This document shows positions 33,121 to 41,861 of a DNA stretch of 64,000 bases, one piece after another. This DNA is from Streptomyces acidiscabies. GTDB lineage: Bacteria > Actinomycetota > Actinomycetes > Streptomycetales > Streptomycetaceae. The DNA is taken from contig NZ_JAGJBY010000002.1 of assembly GCF_020010905.1 (NCBI RefSeq), positions 1,426,001 through 1,490,000 on the forward strand, given 5' to 3'. Numbering within the stretch: the first letter of the stretch is position 1; the number at the start of each line of letters is the position of its first letter. The notes below the pieces were generated by a model, which searched no databases, was not told where the DNA came from, and saw only the letters and a list, made by a program, of their open reading frames with translations. The translations under genes and the position numbers were made by a program.

Positions 33121-34554
33121 TCAGGCGTGGTGCGGTGCGGCGGACTGCTGGCCGTCGAGGAAGTCGGCGAACGCGCCGGGGTCGGGAGCCGCCCGGGGAT
33201 CGGTGGGGCGTTCGGCCGCAGGTGGCACAGCGGCGGGTTTCCGGCGTGGGAGCGGCGGCGCGCCGTCCCCGGCCGGGGGATGGTCCGGCCGCGGTGACGG
33301 GACAAACGGCCGCTGTCGCGCCGGGGATACCGGTCCTGCCGGTTCGCTCCACGTCCGGTCCGGTATCCCGACGGGCTGCGGGGGCAGCGCTGCGCGCAGG
33401 AGCCGGGACGGCACGACGACCTGTGCGGTGCTTCCACCGAACGTGTTCTGCACCAACTGGACGTCGATACCGAGCTGGTGCGCGATCTTCGCGGCCGTTA
33501 CGAGACCCAGCTTCCCGCTCTTCACCCGAGCCGCGATGTCCATACCGTTAGGCGCCTTGAGTAGCCGGTTCAGCTCCACCCGCAATGCGTCCGGCATCGT
33601 GAGCGCCTGGTCCTCGACCAGGACCAGCACCCCCGCCGGCACCCGGTCCGTACGGACCGTCACCCGTGCGCTCGGCGGGGAGAAACGCAGTCCGTTCTCG
33701 ATCAACTCGGCCAGCAGATGGGAGAGTTCAGCGCCCGCGTGTCCGCGTAGGGCCAGTTCGTTGCCCACCTCGGTGTGGACCACGGTGACGCGCGGGTACT
33801 CCTCGACCTCGACGACCGCACCGTCGAGTACCTTCGACAACGGCACCGGCTCCCGCGTGTCCCGGAGGGACTCACCGCCCAGCACGGCCATGCTCTCCAC
33901 CTGGCGGCGCAGCCGTGTCGTCTGATGGTCGGCCTTGAACAGGAGCTGGAGCATCTCGGGGTCGTCGGTCAGGTGCTCTACCTTGGTGAGCGTGTCCAGC
34001 ATCCGGCTCACCAGCAGGTGCTGCCGCCTCGGCAGGCTCCGCAGGAGACCCAGCAGGACTAGCGACTCCGACTCCTCCTGGACCTGCCGCAGAGCCAGGA
34101 CCGCAGCAACCGTGACCTGAGCCAGCTCCGACTCCGCCAGCGCCGCCAACCCCTCGTCCCTGTTCACGAGTTCGGCGGACGGCAGGGGAACCTCATTCCC
34201 TCGGCACAGCTCGTCGGACGACCACGACACTGTGGTGACCGCCGCCTCCGCAGCCCGCACGATCCGCTCGTGCTCGGCCATCTGGGCTTCCCGCGATGCC
34301 TGTTCTGCGGAGTTCGCCAACTGTCCAGCCAGGAAAAGGCCGTAACCGGTGGAGACGATCACTGCACATGCCAGGGCCATCAGGACATCCGCCGCCCCGA
34401 CCACAGCCCCCTGCCACCAGCAGAACCCCGTCACCACCAGAGACATCGCAACGAGCAGCAGTGGAACGACGGCCGCCTGCCGGAGACGCGTCGCCAGAGC
34501 GACGTCCGGGGCTGGCCTGCGGTGCCGTGGGCTGTCGACCAAGCGGGCAGACAT
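33121..34554 (-). CDS. conservon sensor-like histidine kinase (CvnA-like)
   Basis: 477 residues. Two membrane segments (about 27-47 and 55-78) with a very short outside loop, a coiled cytoplasmic region with the DHQTTRLRRQVESMAVLGG segment, an HATPase domain with N-box ELIENGLRFSPP and GLVTAAKIAHQLG as the G-box region, then a proline-rich tail of about 90 residues. First gene of the conservon; these proteins signal through the roadblock/GTPase module rather than a classical response regulator. Confidence 0.9.
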   Translation of the reverse strand: MSARLVDSPRHRRPAPDVALATRLRQAAVVPLLLVAMSLVVTGFCWWQGAVVGAADVLMALACAVIVSTGYGLFLAGQLANSAEQASREAQMAEHERIVRAAEAAVTTVSWSSDELCRGNEVPLPSAELVNRDEGLAALAESELAQVTVAAVLALRQVQEESESLVLLGLLRSLPRRQHLLVSRMLDTLTKVEHLTDDPEMLQLLFKADHQTTRLRRQVESMAVLGGESLRDTREPVPLSKVLDGAVVEVEEYPRVTVVHTEVGNELALRGHAGAELSHLLAELIENGLRFSPPSARVTVRTDRVPAGVLVLVEDQALTMPDALRVELNRLLKAPNGMDIAARVKSGKLGLVTAAKIAHQLGIDVQLVQNTFGGSTAQVVVPSRLLRAALPPQPVGIPDRTWSEPAGPVSPARQRPFVPSPRPDHPPAGDGAPPLPRRKPAAVPPAAERPTDPRAAPDPGAFADFLDGQQSAAPHHA

Positions 34555-34566
34555 GAATGAGGTTCC

Positions 34567-35511
34567 TCAGCAGTCGACTTGAGCGGACGGGACGAGAGAA
34601 GACGTTCGGCTCCCGGAGGGAGGAGCAGCAGCGGGAAGACGGACCGACGCCGTCGTTCCCTCACCGTTGCGCCAGGGCCGCCAGACGATCTCCCCGGCCA
34701 CCACGCGCACCCGCGCGAGCCCCGGATCCCCCGGCATCGCCTGACCGAAGTCGACCGTCACCGGGACTGACACCGATACGGTCAACGCCTCGTCCACGCC
34801 GATCGCCAGACCGAGCACGAATTCTTCGGCGCTGTCGCCGAGCGTCTTCACGGCGTAACCCGCCAACTCCCGGACTGCACCGACCCCGAGGGACTGATCC
34901 CCGGACCATGCAGCGCTCGTCAGCGCCGAGCGGACAAACAGGTTGAGTCCCTTGGGCAGGGGCTCCATCGGCCAGTTGGACTCCCAGGCCAGGGGACGGA
35001 CCGCGACTTGGCTCGAGCCGTCGGCCAAGTAGCCGCCCGCAGGCGCCAGTTCGCGAACGTCAGCCGCAGGGACAGCGAAGGAGCACCACGTCATAGTGCC
35101 GTCGCTGCTGACCCCCCACTCCTTGGAGAGAGCGGCGATAAGTAACAGCCCTCGGCCGTTCTCCTCCTCGGCGTTCGCTTCCCTGAGACGGGCCGGCGCC
35201 GGGTTCCCGTCCGTGACTTCGACCCGCAGCTCCTGCGCGTTCGTCACCACCCTGAGCCCTGCCGGTTTTCCCTGGCCGTGCTCGACGGTGTTCGTCACCA
35301 GCTCGGAGACCGCGAGCGTGACCGCCTCACGCAGAGCCCACAGGCCCCAGTGGCGTAGGTGAGCCGAGGTGATCTTGCGCATCCGCCCGACCTGTACGGG
35401 GGTCGGTACGAAGCTCACCTCGAAGCCACGTACGGCCGTCCGCTCCACGCCGGCCGTGGCGTGGAGGTCGCGGTCCTGGCGGCAGTGGGGCGCCTCGCGG
35501 AACGTGGTCAT
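34567..35511 (-). CDS. ATP-binding regulatory protein (anti-sigma/HATPase type)
   Basis: 314 residues. Residues about 25-130 are a GHKL ATPase domain (AVTLAVSELVTNTVEHG as N-box; EENGRGLLLIAAL as G-box) like the Streptomyces anti-sigma-kinase-like proteins. A second region (about 150-300) has no clear domain. Divergent from the XRE gene across 130 bases; this ATPase-XRE pair is a common Streptomyces arrangement in bld-type regulatory pairs. The ATG at 35511 was chosen because the 86 residues upstream have no coding character. Confidence 0.8.
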   Translation of the reverse strand: MTTFREAPHCRQDRDLHATAGVERTAVRGFEVSFVPTPVQVGRMRKITSAHLRHWGLWALREAVTLAVSELVTNTVEHGQGKPAGLRVVTNAQELRVEVTDGNPAPARLREANAEEENGRGLLLIAALSKEWGVSSDGTMTWCSFAVPAADVRELAPAGGYLADGSSQVAVRPLAWESNWPMEPLPKGLNLFVRSALTSAAWSGDQSLGVGAVRELAGYAVKTLGDSAEEFVLGLAIGVDEALTVSVSVPVTVDFGQAMPGDPGLARVRVVAGEIVWRPWRNGEGTTASVRLPAAAPPSGSRTSSLVPSAQVDC

Positions 35512-35641
35512 GGGCCTATCGCATCGCGCGGCCAAGCCCCCTGCCAGGGGAAAACTGAGGGGGAAAAGTCTGTCAAGTGGGAAACCAACGGGGGGAATTG
35601 AAGCCATCATGGGGTTCCACCCACCGACAGAGGGCACGCTC

Positions 35642-36886
35642 ATGGCGACAGATCCGTTTGCCGAACGACTCCTCCGGCTCAGGAAGGCGACGGGTCGTAC
35701 GCAGGAGGAGCACGCGGAAGCGATCAACGCGGTCTCCGGGCGGGAGACCATGACCCGCCGTGAGATCAACCGCTATGAAAGCGGCAAGAACATCCCCACC
35801 AAGCGGACCATCGCCCACATCGCGGTCGCAAGCGGCGTACCTGTTGAACAATTGGAGCGAGAGGCGGCAGCCGCACGCGCCCGCAAGAGGGAGGGAGGAC
35901 ACGGTGGTGAAGAGGACGCGGACGACATGAAACGCCGGACCCTCCTCGGCGGCACCGTTCTCGGCGCTGCCGCTGTCACCGAGCCGTGGGGACGGCTCGC
36001 GCACGCCATCGGCAAGGCCGCCAGGATCGACTCACCCGGCGCCCACGTGCTCATCGACCGGGCCTCGGCCCTCCATGTGAGCGAGCACGACCTGGCCGCC
36101 CACCAACTTCAGGACGCGGTCGAGTCGCACTTGGACGCGATCACCGCCGTACTGCCTCGCGCTGGCGCGCACGAGCGCGAACTGACCATCGCCGCCGGAG
36201 AAACGGCCGCACTGGCGGGCTGGGTCGCCTGGGACCTCGGCGACCATCGCCGGGCACGCGCCTTCTACGAGGTGACCAAGGACTGCGCCGATGTCGCCGG
36301 ACACCTCCCTCTTCGCGCCCTCGCCCTCGCCTACGCCAGCTACGGAGCCAGCACCCCCGAGAAGGCCATGCGGCTCCTCGCCCAAGCCGCCCAGGACGTC
36401 CGGGGCTTCGGCAACGCCACCGCCGCGGCCTGGATCCACGGCCGTTACTCGGAGGAAGCCGCGAACCTCGGGGACGACACCGAGGCACTACGCGCACTGG
36501 ACCGAGCCCACATCGCGTACGACTTCGCCGACCACACCGCCGAGCAGGCGTGGGTCCAGTTCATGACCCCGTACCGCCTCGACTCCCTCTCGCTCTCCGT
36601 GTACGGACAACTCGGCCGACAGGAACTGACCGAGACCGCCGACAACGCGGTACGACGCCTCGGCGAGTCCCTGCCGGGTTCGGGAGTCGTCGTCCTGGGC
36701 GACCTGGCCGCTGCCCTGCTGCGCGGCGGAGACATCGACCAAGGCGTCTACGTGTCACGGCAGTTCGTCGCCGCAGCGGACGCCCGCCCCAACACCATGG
36801 GCCGGGACCGCGCCCACACCATCGCCTCACGACTCCCCGACAGTGAACGCGAACTCGCCCGCCACCTGCTCCAGTTCGCCGCCTGA
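35642..36886 (+). CDS. XRE-family regulator with C-terminal TPR-like region
   Basis: 414 residues. HTH_XRE at about 5-60 (RKATGRTQEEHAEAIN; TRREINRYESGKNIPTKRTI), then a basic KRRTLL segment and a long helical TPR-like region (LPLRALALAYASYGAS; WIHGRYSEEAANLGD). Such XRE-TPR proteins often bind peptide or protein ligands. ATG 35642 has GAGGG seven bases upstream; ATG 35609 is in frame and also possible. Divergent from the ATP-binding gene, likely its functional partner. Confidence 0.85.
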   Translation: MATDPFAERLLRLRKATGRTQEEHAEAINAVSGRETMTRREINRYESGKNIPTKRTIAHIAVASGVPVEQLEREAAAARARKREGGHGGEEDADDMKRRTLLGGTVLGAAAVTEPWGRLAHAIGKAARIDSPGAHVLIDRASALHVSEHDLAAHQLQDAVESHLDAITAVLPRAGAHERELTIAAGETAALAGWVAWDLGDHRRARAFYEVTKDCADVAGHLPLRALALAYASYGASTPEKAMRLLAQAAQDVRGFGNATAAAWIHGRYSEEAANLGDDTEALRALDRAHIAYDFADHTAEQAWVQFMTPYRLDSLSLSVYGQLGRQELTETADNAVRRLGESLPGSGVVVLGDLAAALLRGGDIDQGVYVSRQFVAAADARPNTMGRDRAHTIASRLPDSERELARHLLQFAA

Positions 36887-36888
36887 CG

Positions 36889-37209
36889 CTACGCGGACGT
36901 CTGCTCGCCCACCCACGCCAGGTACGCCTCGGACCCGCCGTCGACCTTGAAGACGACCCACTCCGGGACCTCGTAGCTGTGCTGCTCGTCGACCCACGCC
37001 GCAAGCTCCGGCAACCGCTCAGCGGTCGTCTTGTACGAGACCCGCCACTCGCGAGCGGTCTCGATCGCGCCCTTCCACCAGTACACGGCGGTCAGCGGAG
37101 GGTCGATGTGCGCGCCGGCGGCCAGCCGGTTCTCGACCGCACCACGCGCCAACGCCTTCGCCAACTCCTCGTCGTCGATGGTCGTTTGTGCGACCACAAC
37201 CTTCGCCAT
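36889..37209 (-). CDS. cutA: CutA-family divalent-cation tolerance protein
   Basis: 106 residues, the usual size of trimeric CutA. Recognisable segments: VVAQTTIDDEELAKALARGAV, LTAVYWWKGAIETAREWRVSYKT and SYEVPEWVVFKV. It has been linked to metal tolerance but its biochemical role is unsettled. ATG 37209 gives the standard length; upstream extension is not coding-like. Confidence 0.88.
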   Translation of the reverse strand: MAKVVVAQTTIDDEELAKALARGAVENRLAAGAHIDPPLTAVYWWKGAIETAREWRVSYKTTAERLPELAAWVDEQHSYEVPEWVVFKVDGGSEAYLAWVGEQTSA

Positions 37210-37312
37210 GAGACCGCCCCTCTTGATCGGTGTATCTCTCGACCCTACCCAGCGGTGTCTCGTCAGGTTCTGGGAGGTGAGGGCGGGCAACATGTCGGGC
37301 GGCACCCTGAAC

Positions 37313-37894
37313 TCAGCGCAGTGGCGCGAACGTGAGCACGGCCAGCAGTGCGCCCAGCGCGGTACCGGCGGCGACCTGGGCCGGAGTGTGGTCACGCAGC
37401 TCGATCCGTGACCACCCGACAAGGGCCACGAGAACGAAACCGATGAGTGCCCAGGGCCCGTATGCCACGGCGATCATGACGACGCTGCCCGCGGCCACGG
37501 CCTGATGGACGCTGATCTTCCAGGCGAAGGTGATCGCGGTGAGGGCGAACAGGGTCACCATCATGGTGACCACCATGGCGATCATCTCCTGGGGCGCATT
37601 GCAGGCCAGCATCACGCCGAGGCCGATGGCGACGGACAGGAGGATGAACGGCAGGACGACGAACCGCTGTTTGCGGGAGCCGACGTGGCGGTCGCCGTAC
37701 TTGCCCTGCTTGACGCCGCGTTTGATGAACACCATGGGGATGACGGCGCAGAAGGCGGCGGCGAAGACGCCCCAGGCGATGCCGGACCAGTGGGAGCTGT
37801 GCCATCCGATGACGAGGGTGTTGAGGATGATCCAGGTCCGGGGCTCAAGTACGTCGGTGATGCGTTGTGCGGTCGGCGACTTGGTGGCGGGCAT
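37313..37894 (-). CDS. PAP2-like integral membrane protein
   Basis: 193 residues with five to six hydrophobic segments. The C-terminus has SVHQAVAAGSV and GWSRIELRDHTPAQVAAGTALG, resembling phosphatase motifs C2 and C3 of the PAP2 superfamily; the final acidic residue of C3 (HX3D) appears as Gln, so catalysis is uncertain. Co-directional with the following large membrane protein and 29 bases after it. Confidence 0.65.
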   Translation of the reverse strand: MPATKSPTAQRITDVLEPRTWIILNTLVIGWHSSHWSGIAWGVFAAAFCAVIPMVFIKRGVKQGKYGDRHVGSRKQRFVVLPFILLSVAIGLGVMLACNAPQEMIAMVVTMMVTLFALTAITFAWKISVHQAVAAGSVVMIAVAYGPWALIGFVLVALVGWSRIELRDHTPAQVAAGTALGALLAVLTFAPLR

Positions 37895-37923
37895 GTGGGG
37901 GTTCCGTTCGTGGTCGGGTGCGT

Positions 37924-39027
37924 TCAGACGGTGGTGAGCGGGGTGGGGGTGGGGTGTTTCATCGCGTCGGAGAGTGACACGAGCCAGCGGAGTTCCTCGG
38001 CAGGCGCGAGTCCCTTGTTGCCCAGCTCGGGGCGGGACCCGGAGGGGTAGGGCAGGCCGGCGGCTTTGCGCTCGATCGCGGTGCGCATCCACGCGGCCTC
38101 GCGCTGGGCCTGGGAGAGAGGAGCACGCGGGAGGTCGGCCTCGGTGACCCACTCCCGGAGTGCGAGCTGGCCGTCGCAGATCTCGATCACGCGGCGGTGC
38201 AGCCACAGTTCGACGCTGAGGACAGGCTCGCGGCGAAGGACGACGTGCGGGGTGGCGCGGGCGACGGTTTTCCAGAGGGGGCGGAGGCGACGCCAGGCGG
38301 TGTACTGGTGGTAGGTCCGTGCGGAGGCCGGTAGGAGGGGAAGCGCCTGGCCTACGACGATCAGGAGGAGCGCGGCGCTGCGCAGGGCGACGGCGACGGC
38401 GTTCTGGCAGCCGGTGGAGATCGGCGGGGTGAGGTCGGCGAGGCGGAGGTACACGAGAAGGGTCTTCTGGAAGGCGTAGACCGCTCCGAGGGATGTCCCG
38501 ATGCCGAGCAGGAGCAGTCCGTTGCGCAGCCAGCGTTCTTCCGTTTCTCGAATCGCGCCGAGGAACAGCCGGGAGGCGACGAACATGGTGACGCCGAGGG
38601 AGAGTTCGAAGGTCACGGCGTGAGCGGACGGCCAGAAATGCCCCTCGACGTTCTTGAAGGGCATCGAGTCGATTTCGGGCCTGCCCGAGAGGAAGAAGGT
38701 GAGTGTCAGGGCCGCGACGGTCAGCGTCCTTCCTGCTATCCGGGCTCTGCCGCTCGGTTTCCGGTCTGGCTGTACGACGGCGATGACGAAGTTCAGGAGG
38801 CAGACGGCCGACAGGAATGCGGCGACGTGTTCGATGAGCGAGGAGATGCTGTGGATGTGGAACAGCGTGTTCGTGTAATGCGCGACTGCCGGTATCTCGA
38901 AGCTCATGGCGAAGGCGATGAGGAGGAGTGCTCCGGTCCAGGCCGTCTGCTTGCGGGTTCGCCCGAATGTCGGGAGGCGCCAGAGGGCCGCGCACCAGAG
39001 AAGACCGGCGACGATGGCATTGCTCAT
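37924..39027 (-). CDS. MAB_1171c-like multi-pass membrane protein
   Basis: 367 residues with seven likely membrane segments in the first 240 (for example AWTGALLLIAFAMSF, SAVCLLNFVIAVV, LTVAALTLTFFLSG), then a cytosolic C-terminal region of about 125 residues. This layout and its place directly after an ImmA/IrrE gene match the MAB_1171c family of putative transporters. Function unknown. The ATG overlaps the protease stop (ATGA). Confidence 0.72.
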   Translation of the reverse strand: MSNAIVAGLLWCAALWRLPTFGRTRKQTAWTGALLLIAFAMSFEIPAVAHYTNTLFHIHSISSLIEHVAAFLSAVCLLNFVIAVVQPDRKPSGRARIAGRTLTVAALTLTFFLSGRPEIDSMPFKNVEGHFWPSAHAVTFELSLGVTMFVASRLFLGAIRETEERWLRNGLLLLGIGTSLGAVYAFQKTLLVYLRLADLTPPISTGCQNAVAVALRSAALLLIVVGQALPLLPASARTYHQYTAWRRLRPLWKTVARATPHVVLRREPVLSVELWLHRRVIEICDGQLALREWVTEADLPRAPLSQAQREAAWMRTAIERKAAGLPYPSGSRPELGNKGLAPAEELRWLVSLSDAMKHPTPTPLTTV

Positions 39028-39575
39028 GAGACAGCGTCTTCTCGCTGGGGGCCGAGTGCCCTGGCGAGCCGGGTGATGATGCCGGGCCGTCCCGGGGCGA
39101 GATCGCCGGGGTGGTTGTGGCGCAGGATGTCGACCATGATTGTTGCCGCGATCTCGGCCTCTTCCTCCTGCACGGAGCTGTAGGCGGTCAGTCCCAGGGC
39201 GCGCTGGACCTGGGAGGAGTCGGCCTCGGAGAGCGCGGAGGCGGCGAGGGCCTCTACGGTCCGGTCGCTGCGGTGGTTGAGGAGCATGTGGGCCAGCTCG
39301 TGCCGGATGATCTGACTGCGGTGGCGTCGGCTGGCGGCGGCCTCGTGGAAGATGAAGTCGCTGTCCGGCATTTCGAGCCAGATGCCGCACGGCGCGTTGG
39401 TGGCCTCGATCTCCGGGAGCGGCTCCACCCGCAGGGGGCGACCGCGTTTGAGAGAGATGGCCTGGCACAACTCGTCGACGTCGCTGGGGTTTTCGAGGAA
39501 GATGCCGCGAAGTGCTTCCCTGCATTCACGTTGCAGCCGGCGCGCTTTTCGGGTGCCGGGCTGGTATCGCCGCAT
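39024..39575 (-). CDS. ImmA/IrrE-family metallopeptidase
   Basis: 183 residues with the zinc site HELAH at 92-96 and a downstream EEEAEIAATIM segment supplying the third acidic ligand. These enzymes usually cleave an XRE repressor; one is encoded 131 bases upstream on the same strand. ATG 39575 has AAGGA eight bases upstream; ATG 39626 is an in-frame alternative. Confidence 0.83.
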   Translation of the reverse strand: MRRYQPGTRKARRLQRECREALRGIFLENPSDVDELCQAISLKRGRPLRVEPLPEIEATNAPCGIWLEMPDSDFIFHEAAASRRHRSQIIRHELAHMLLNHRSDRTVEALAASALSEADSSQVQRALGLTAYSSVQEEEAEIAATIMVDILRHNHPGDLAPGRPGIITRLARALGPQREDAVS

Positions 39576-39706
39576 TCCTGTTCCTTCGTACTCACGCCCC
39601 CCGTGGTCGTTCATCCAGGTGTGCACGCGGACCGAAAGCAGAGATGAATTCCAGGTGCCGAATTTTTATACGGCGCGATGAATCCCCGGTGCAAGTAATG
39701 ATCAAC

Positions 39707-40138
39707 TCACGGCTGAGGGTCGGCCGGGTTTTCTGGTGAATCGTCAGACCGGTCAAGTCCCTCTAGTTCACGGGCTCTAGCGACCACAGCCTCGATCATC
39801 TTCAGTGACCCGGCGGAAAGTCCGGCGCTTCTCAGGGCGATGTTTCTCACACCGGCATCGGCCAGAACGCCGGCGAGTTCCGACTCCGGAGTGTCCTGAC
39901 CCGGCGGCATCAGGCGTTCTTCCGGGACGCCGAAGAACTGCGCGAGCGCGGAGATCGTGTTGATCGTCGGGTTGGGTCGGTCGCCGCTGCGCAGGGCGGC
40001 CACCGCCGCCTCGCTCAGTCCTGAACCGGCGGCGATCTGGGCGGTGGTGTAGGGCCGGCCGGAGGGGGAGCGGACCTCCTCTATGACCGACTGGAGCCCG
40101 CGAGCTACCCGGCCGGAACGCTTGTCGGCTGACGTCAT
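39707..40138 (-). CDS. XRE-family repressor-like protein
   Basis: 143 residues. HTH at about 10-75 (PYTTAQIAAGSGLSEAAVAALRSG; TISALAQFFGVPEERL), then a helical C-terminal region. With the protease downstream it forms the XRE-ImmA pair found in phage and ICE switches. Divergent from the replication module, so it could repress it; this is inference. Confidence 0.85.
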   Translation of the reverse strand: MTSADKRSGRVARGLQSVIEEVRSPSGRPYTTAQIAAGSGLSEAAVAALRSGDRPNPTINTISALAQFFGVPEERLMPPGQDTPESELAGVLADAGVRNIALRSAGLSAGSLKMIEAVVARARELEGLDRSDDSPENPADPQP

Positions 40139-40558
40139 GGCGGTGTCCTCGGTTGGTGGCTTGCGGGCAGAACTCTACGTCAGTGGTCCTGTCGTGTCAC
40201 TGCGGCGGCTAATTGGTTACTTCAGTAAGGTGCGGCTCGCTGCGGGTGAAGCGGTGGTCGGTGTCGCGTGCACCCCGTCTGAACAGTTGAAACCGTTAAC
40301 TCGTGGGCGTATGTGATCTCTTCGTCATCAGATCTGACCCCTCTGCGGTAGATGTTTCAGCCACACCACAGTATGTTCATGTCCCGCAGAGGAACACCAC
40401 AGTAGTGATCGGAGGGGGAGGGGAACGAAAAGCGGCGTCCGGGAGGGCCAACTCCTGAACGCCGCTCGCGACACCGAAGTGCCGACACAGTCACGCGCAG
40501 CGGGGCCTCTTAGCCCGAGTCAACCCGCTACGCGCTCCTACAAAAAGCGGAGTATCGC
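40139..40558. promoter_or_regulatory. 420-base gene-free region with direct and inverted repeats; candidate origin/operator
   Basis: No gene seen. It holds ACACCACAGTA twice in direct orientation (40363-40373 and 40394-40404) and an inverted pair CCTCTGCGG / CCGCAGAGG (40340-40348 and 40384-40392) around the first copy. The stretch near 40230-40400 is less GC-rich than its surroundings. Located between a divergent XRE repressor and replication-type genes, it could be a replication origin, an operator, or both. Confidence 0.45.
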
Positions 40559-40873
40559 ATGGAAACCATGCCGAGCGGAACCTTGGCATGCCCCGAAGAC
40601 AGCCAGGCCAAGCGGCTGTCCGCGCAGGTCAGGGAACTGGTGGCCGGGGCGTACCGGCTGCGCGTCAGCCTCGCGCACCCCGCTCACACCTGGCCCCACC
40701 CGTACTGCCTGGTCCTAGGCGCCGACGGACGCAGCATCCCGGCCCACCATCACCTGACCAGGACGCTCGCCCGGTGGGTGATCCGGACCTTCCCCGACAC
40801 CGACTGGATGACGGCCCACGAACTGGACCTCACCACCGGAGCGCTGACCGCTCGCTGCGGAAAGGGCTGCTGA
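40559..40873 (+). CDS. hypothetical protein, first gene of replication/mobilisation module
   Basis: 104 residues, no recognised domain. Middle part VRELVAGAYRLRVSLAHPAHTWPHPYCLVLG and several His/Trp residues give it a compact look; the final CGKGC pair could bind metal. The ATG has CGGAG seven bases upstream. It ends one base before the next start, so it is coupled to the replication gene. Confidence 0.7.
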   Translation: METMPSGTLACPEDSQAKRLSAQVRELVAGAYRLRVSLAHPAHTWPHPYCLVLGADGRSIPAHHHLTRTLARWVIRTFPDTDWMTAHELDLTTGALTARCGKGC

Positions 40874-40874
40874 G

Positions 40875-41861
40875 ATGGCCCGCATCCGTACGGTCAAGCC
40901 GGACCTCTGGATCAACGAGCGCGTCGCGGCCTGCTCGGTGACCGCGGTGGTGACGTACATCGGCCTGTTCACCCAGGCCGACGACCACGGCCGTCACCGG
41001 GACAACGCGGCGATCATCACCGGGGTGCTGTGGCCGCTGCGCTCCGAGCACACCCCGGTCCACGTCGAGGACGACCTCCAGCAGCTCGCCGAGGCGGGGC
41101 TCATCTGCCGGTACGTCGGCTGCGACGGCAAGCGGTACCTCCACATCACCGGCTGGTTCGAGCACCAGAGGATCGAGCGGCCGAGCCAGTCCCGGCTGCC
41201 GGTGTGCACCGAGCACCACGGCGAGGACCGCTGCGGTCCGTGCAAGGGAGCGTGCACCGCGTCGTCGCCTCACGAGGAACTACCTGTCGCCGAGGTGGCG
41301 GTGAACCCTCACCGCCACCTCACGGACACCTCGACGCAGGTGGAACGTCCGGGAGCTGCCGCCTCCCAGCCGTCGGCAGGCCGGCAGGAAGCCCTGCTCG
41401 ACCTCCCCGCCCCGACCGTCGCGCCCGCAGATGAATCCGCAGGTCAGACGGGTTTCGGTGAAGGATCACCGCAGCCTCACCGAAACACCGGGGAAGCCTC
41501 ACCGTCCGGATCCAGGATCTTGGATCCTGGATCTTCCCCTACGGGGCGCACCGCGCCCGGCGCCTCCACCGGGGCGAACGCTCTCGTCGCCGAGTACATC
41601 CGCTCCTGCGACGAGCGCCCGCCGGGCTCGGTGCTCGGGCACCTGGGCCGGGAGGTCAAGAAGCTCCTCGACGAGGGCATCGCGGTCGACCACGTCAGGG
41701 CCGGACTGACCCGCTACGGCGAGATCCAGGGCCACCCGTCGCGGCTGCCGAGCCTGGTCAACGACTCCATGAACCGGCCCCGCAACCGCACGGGCGTCCA
41801 GACGCACCAGCCCTGGACCAACCCCACCGACGCCGTCTCCGCCTACGCCGAGGAGCTGTGA
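40875..41861 (+). CDS. phage-type replication organiser-like protein
   Basis: 328 residues. The N-terminal 100 (MARIRTVKPDLWINERVA; YIGLFTQADDHGRHRDN; LAEAGLICRY) match the winged-helix replication initiator domain found in actinophages and plasmids. A Cys/His cluster follows (CTEHHGEDRCGPCKGAC), then a low-complexity linker and a helical C-terminal region (LGREVKKLLDEGIAVDHV) resembling DnaT/DnaD-like domains. It is followed by a DnaC-like loader, the usual partner. I infer that it initiates replication of the element. Confidence 0.78.
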   Translation: MARIRTVKPDLWINERVAACSVTAVVTYIGLFTQADDHGRHRDNAAIITGVLWPLRSEHTPVHVEDDLQQLAEAGLICRYVGCDGKRYLHITGWFEHQRIERPSQSRLPVCTEHHGEDRCGPCKGACTASSPHEELPVAEVAVNPHRHLTDTSTQVERPGAAASQPSAGRQEALLDLPAPTVAPADESAGQTGFGEGSPQPHRNTGEASPSGSRILDPGSSPTGRTAPGASTGANALVAEYIRSCDERPPGSVLGHLGREVKKLLDEGIAVDHVRAGLTRYGEIQGHPSRLPSLVNDSMNRPRNRTGVQTHQPWTNPTDAVSAYAEEL

